NCBI GenBank assembly: GCA_047638675.1
Contig: JBLIML010000003.1
Location: 1-64,000, forward strand
Direction: 5' to 3'
Origin: WLWS01 sp047638675
GTDB taxonomy: Bacteria > Pseudomonadota > Gammaproteobacteria > Eutrophobiales > Eutrophobiaceae
DNA: 64,000 nt
Both the position numbers and the translations under genes were made by a program. The notes under the pieces were generated by a model. That model was not told the origin of the DNA, did no database searches, and saw nothing but the letters and a program-made list of their open reading frames with translations. Positions 60,983-64,000 of the stretch are shown piece by piece. Within the stretch, counting starts at the first letter, position 1. Each line of letters begins with the position of its first letter.

Positions 60983-62214
60983 TGAATATGATAGTCAAAT
61001 CGCTTTACGGCTTGCGTGATTGGGTCGACGCCCGTTATCCAATGACGAAATTGTGGGATGAACACCTCGCTAAGTATTACGCGCCGAAAAACTTCAATTT
61101 CTGGTATTTTTTTGGTGGCCTCGCGATTCTGGTACTGGTCATACAGATTGTTACCGGCATCTGGTTGACCATGAATTACAAACCCTCGGCAGAGATGGCA
61201 TTTGCTTCCGTCGAATACATAATGCGCGATGTGGATTGGGGCTGGCTAATACGTTATATGCACTCAACCGGTGCCTCATTCTTTTTTATCGTTATTTATC
61301 TGCATATGTACCGGGCAATGCTCTATGGATCCTATAAGAAACCCAGAGAATTGCTCTGGATTTTCGGCATGGTGATTTACCTGACCCTCATGGCTGAAGC
61401 CTTTTTCGGATACCTGCTACCCTGGGGACAGATGTCCTACTGGGGTGCCCAGGTGATTATCTCTCTGTTCAGCGCCTTACCTTTTATCGGTGATGAATTG
61501 TCGCTGTTTATACGAGGTGATTTTGTTGTCTCCGATGTGACTTTGAATCGCTTCTTTTCCTTTCATGTGATTGCCATCCCGCTGCTTATTTGTGGTCTGG
61601 TGGTAGCACATATAATTTCCTTACATGAGGTGGGTTCCAACAATCCGGATGGCATCGAAATCAAGTCGATGAAGGGTGCAAACGGTATACCGCTTGATGG
61701 CATACCCTTTCATCCCTATTACACCGTGAAAGATATCGTTGGGGCGGTAGTGTTCCTGATATTTTTCGTTGCCGTGATCTTCTTTGCGCCGGAAATGGGT
61801 GGTTATTTTCTGGAGCATGCGAACTTTGTACCGGCTGATCCATTGAAAACCCCGGAGCACATAGCGCCGGTTTGGTATTTCACCCCCTTCTATGCCATTT
61901 TGAGGGCGATACCCAATCAACTAGGTGGCGTTATAGCCATGGGCTTATCGACCACTATCTTTTTCTTGTTACCCTGGCTGGATCGCAGCCCGGTGAAGTC
62001 AATACGTTATCGTGGTTGGAACTACAAGATTGCGCTGACTGCATTTACCATTAGCTTCCTGATGCTGGGTTGGCTGGGTATGCAACCTGCCACCACTACC
62101 TACACATGGATGGCGCGGTTTTTCACGATGATTTATTTTCTTTTCTTTATTTTGATGCCGTTCTACACAAGTAACGACAATGACAAAGCTGTCCCGGAAA
62201 GGGTGACATCATGA
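60982..62214 (+). CDS. petB: Cytochrome b of the bc1 complex
   Basis: The 410-residue protein has eight helices and the four heme histidines in R-Y-M-H-S-T-G, I-Y-L-H-M-Y-R, F-S-F-H-V-I-A and V-V-A-H-I-I. The quinol-site loop reads P-V-W-Y in place of P-E-W-Y, a variation known from beta- and gammaproteobacterial cytochromes b. It is the proton-pumping quinol oxidase core in the inner membrane. It overlaps petC by four bases (ATGA). Confidence 0.97.
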   Translation: MNMIVKSLYGLRDWVDARYPMTKLWDEHLAKYYAPKNFNFWYFFGGLAILVLVIQIVTGIWLTMNYKPSAEMAFASVEYIMRDVDWGWLIRYMHSTGASFFFIVIYLHMYRAMLYGSYKKPRELLWIFGMVIYLTLMAEAFFGYLLPWGQMSYWGAQVIISLFSALPFIGDELSLFIRGDFVVSDVTLNRFFSFHVIAIPLLICGLVVAHIISLHEVGSNNPDGIEIKSMKGANGIPLDGIPFHPYYTVKDIVGAVVFLIFFVAVIFFAPEMGGYFLEHANFVPADPLKTPEHIAPVWYFTPFYAILRAIPNQLGGVIAMGLSTTIFFLLPWLDRSPVKSIRYRGWNYKIALTAFTISFLMLGWLGMQPATTTYTWMARFFTMIYFLFFILMPFYTSNDNDKAVPERVTS

Positions 62215-62960
62215 GAGCGCCGATATTTTTATTGGTCACAGGAATTCTCTTTAGTAGCTCGGTCTTCGCAGCATCGGGTGGTCATGCGCTTATGCACGCC
62301 AACAACGATTTATCAGATCGTGCCTCTTTGCAGCGTGGTGCGCGGACCTTTGTGAATTATTGTCTCAGTTGTCACTCAGCCGCCTACATGCGTTTTAATC
62401 GTATCGGTCAAGATCTGGGGATCAGTGATGATATTTTGAAAAGCAACCTGATGTTCGGTACAGACAAGACCGGTGATACCATGACCATCGCTATGACCAA
62501 GCTGGATGCTGAGTCGTATTTCGGAGGTGCCGCACCACCAGATCTCTCAGTGACTGCACGTTCAAAAGGCGTCGATTGGCTCTACACTTATTTCATGACT
62601 TTTTACCGTGACTCTTCACGGCCGTTTGGTGTTAATAATCTTGCTTTCAAAGATGTTAGCATGCCGCATGTGTTGTGGGAGTTACAGGGATGGCAGCGTC
62701 CTGTTTTTGATGAGGAACAACATAAAGATGGTAGTGTAACGAAAAAAATTGTTCATCTTGAACAGGAGACAGAAGGCACACAATCTCCTCAAGAATATGC
62801 AGTAACTGTCAGGGACCTGGTCAACTTCATGGACTATATCGGTGAACCTATCAAGCTCAAACGTCATAAGATCGGCTTTTGGGCGATTTTTTATCTTCTG
62901 CTTATTTTGTTACCCATCGTCTATCTCCTGAAAAAGGAATATTGGAAAGATGTACATTGA
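62211..62960 (+). CDS. petC: Cytochrome c1
   Basis: The 249-residue cytochrome c1 has a signal peptide (F-L-L-V-T-G-I-L-F-S-S-S-V-F-A), the heme site C-L-S-C-H near 51-55, P-D-L-S-V-T-A-R-S and a C-terminal anchor helix (W-A-I-F-Y-L-L-L-I-L-L-P-I-V-Y). The axial Met is probably in N-F-M-D-Y-I-G or H-V-L region methionines; I could not fix it. Last gene of petABC; sspA follows 60 bp on, in the classical gammaproteobacterial order. Confidence 0.96.
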   Translation: MRAPIFLLVTGILFSSSVFAASGGHALMHANNDLSDRASLQRGARTFVNYCLSCHSAAYMRFNRIGQDLGISDDILKSNLMFGTDKTGDTMTIAMTKLDAESYFGGAAPPDLSVTARSKGVDWLYTYFMTFYRDSSRPFGVNNLAFKDVSMPHVLWELQGWQRPVFDEEQHKDGSVTKKIVHLEQETEGTQSPQEYAVTVRDLVNFMDYIGEPIKLKRHKIGFWAIFYLLLILLPIVYLLKKEYWKDVH

Positions 62961-63020
62961 GTTGATTTATTGACTCTTAATAGTTCAACCACTTCTTAGT
63001 AGTCAACAAAGGGGAATTTT

Positions 63021-63647
63021 ATGGTGAGTGTAGCCAACAGGCGCTCAGTAATGGTGCTGTATTCGGATACTACCAGTCCGATAGGACACGGTGTACGCAT
63101 TGTATTGGCAGAAAAGGATATCAATGTAGAGGTAAATTACATCAGCGATGACCAGCGTCCGGAAGAATTGAATGATTTAAACCCATACAATACAGTATTG
63201 ACGCTCATTGACAGGGAACTGGTTTTGTACGATGCCCAGATAATTATGGAATATCTCGATGAACGCTTTCCTCATCCCCCATTGATGCCAGTCGATCCCG
63301 TGAGCCGCGCCAGTAATCGACAGCTACGTTTCCGCGTTTATAATGATCTTTATTCACTGCTTGATGATATAGAAGGGGATGATGAAACTGCTGCAAATAA
63401 TGCCAGAAAAAGCATGCGCGATAATCTAACCGCAATCGCTCCGGCGTTTGCCCAAAAACCTTATTTTATGTCGGACGAGTACACACTTATTGATTGTTTG
63501 TTGGCTCCTTTATTGTGGCGTATCGATCAGTACGACATTAAACTTCCTGCGTCAGCAAAAATTCTTACTCAATACGCGGATAGTTTGTTTGATCGCGAAG
63601 CTTTTAAAATTAGTATGTCTGATATTGAAAGAGAAATGAGAATCTAA
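63021..63647 (+). CDS. sspA: Stringent starvation protein A
   Basis: The 208-residue GST-fold RNA-polymerase-associated protein reads R-S-V-M-V-L-Y-S-D-T-T-S-P-I-G-H-G-V-R-I-V, A-E-K-D-I, D-L-N-P-Y-N-T-V-L-T-L-I-D-R-E-L and I-I-M-E-Y-L-D-E-R-F-P-H-P-P-L-M-P. The last segment is the highly conserved SspA patch. It regulates stationary-phase and acid-stress transcription and is normally paired with sspB, as here. AAAGGGGAATTTT gives a strong ribosome binding site. Confidence 0.96.
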   Translation: MVSVANRRSVMVLYSDTTSPIGHGVRIVLAEKDINVEVNYISDDQRPEELNDLNPYNTVLTLIDRELVLYDAQIIMEYLDERFPHPPLMPVDPVSRASNRQLRFRVYNDLYSLLDDIEGDDETAANNARKSMRDNLTAIAPAFAQKPYFMSDEYTLIDCLLAPLLWRIDQYDIKLPASAKILTQYADSLFDREAFKISMSDIEREMRI

Positions 63648-63668
63648 CACGCTTTTACCTTACGGTTT

Positions 63669-64000
63669 ATGACATCAACTCGCCCCTATTTGTTACGTGC
63701 TCTTTATGAATGGATGATTGATAACGGATTGACACCCCATTTATTGGTTGATGCTAAAGCGGAGCACGTTGATGTTCCACGGCAATATGTTGAGAATGAT
63801 AAAATTGTCTTGAACATTACGCCTGATGCCATTCAGGATCTGAATATCGGAAACGAGTTTCTCAGTTTTAACGCACGCTTTGCCGGCAAGTCCCAGCATA
63901 TACTGACGCCCGTGGCGGCAGTGTTAGCAATTTATGCAAAGGAAAATGGAGAAGGTATGGTGTTTCCTGAGGAAGAAACTGAGGTCAACACTGGTTCGCC
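63669..64000 (+). CDS. sspB: ClpXP protease specificity-enhancing factor SspB (partial)
   Basis: A frame from ATG 63669 runs past the right window edge. It reads T-S-T-R-P-Y-L-L-R-A-L-Y-E-W, T-P-H-L-L-V-D-A, V-P-R-Q-Y-V and I-V-L-N-I-T-P-D-A, and F-N-A-R-F-A-G. This is the substrate-binding domain of SspB, which tethers ssrA-tagged proteins to ClpX. The flexible acidic tail and ClpX-binding end lie outside the window. It follows sspA by 21 bp. Confidence 0.95.
   Translation, partial: MTSTRPYLLRALYEWMIDNGLTPHLLVDAKAEHVDVPRQYVENDKIVLNITPDAIQDLNIGNEFLSFNARFAGKSQHILTPVAAVLAIYAKENGEGMVFPEEETEVNTGS

Noticed and set aside
1..64000. CRISPR array, rRNA, complete tRNA or prophage
   Set aside because: No regularly spaced short repeats, no rRNA-like stretches, no intact tRNA cloverleaf and no phage structural genes were seen.

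Overview
The window looks like a chromosomal segment of an aerobic gammaproteobacterium, probably an uncultivated marine or host-associated lineage. The right part carries gammaproteobacterial housekeeping neighbourhoods in a familiar order: yajC-secD-secF, pdxB, purN, an MMPL/RND exporter, an MlaC-like protein, ibaG-murA-hisG-hisD, a DegS-type protease, petABC (cytochrome bc1), sspA and a partial sspB. I cannot name a genus from sequence alone.

Layout. (1) 1-3.7 kb: the start of an amino-acid-type ABC ATPase gene (cut by the window edge), gene debris (a frameshifted nitronate-monooxygenase-like remnant and a RecB-like nuclease tail), then an AbiE-type toxin-antitoxin pair in reversed order with a perfect inverted-repeat operator over its promoter. 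(2) 3.7-16.3 kb: an AraC regulator divergent from a long co-oriented run: a three-subunit molybdenum hydroxylase (FAD, 2Fe-2S and Mo subunits), a MoaD/ThiS-like protein with an unusual C-terminus, an NTF2-like protein, a fused HyuA-HyuB ATP-dependent hydantoinase/oxoprolinase, an NRAMP-related transporter without the usual metal motifs, an LLM flavin oxidoreductase and a second NTF2-like protein. (3) 16.3-33 kb: sulfatase and TonB-receptor remnants, an alpha/beta hydrolase, two MFS transporters, a TetR/TonB-receptor/dimethylformamidase-like module, a TIGR04076 + aldo/keto-reductase-like pair, and a secreted amidohydrolase-like protein. (4) 33.2-40.5 kb: a tight five-gene minus-strand operon of amidohydrolase, HyuA, HyuB, NCS1 permease and quinone oxidoreductase. 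(5) 40.5-44.6 kb: a mosaic junction with a TonB-receptor tail, a RelBE-type cassette between repeats, a purine-nucleoside-permease-family protein, tRNA-derived fragments and further repeats. (6) 44.6-64 kb: the conserved core.

Taken together, the left 44 kb reads as an accessory region for uptake and ring opening of cyclic amides or N-heterocycles: outer-membrane receptor, NCS1/MFS permeases, Mo-hydroxylase, ATP-dependent lactam/hydantoin hydrolases, amidohydrolases and an amidase. The substrate is not known and this is inference.

Two repeat systems stand out. One is a family of three short MITE-like elements (28.7, 50.5 and 51.1 kb), each with terminal inverted repeats and its own perfect 8-bp target duplication; two of them flank the glyoxalase gene in opposite orientation. 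The other is a 150-250 bp repeat (five copies) lying on both sides of the AbiE and RelBE cassettes, whose 3' part resembles the yajC promoter region and which carries a dyad with a compensatory base change. Several pseudogenes (nitronate monooxygenase, RecB-like nuclease, sulfatase, two TonB-receptor pieces, IS3 orfA) mark the left region as a zone of insertion and decay.
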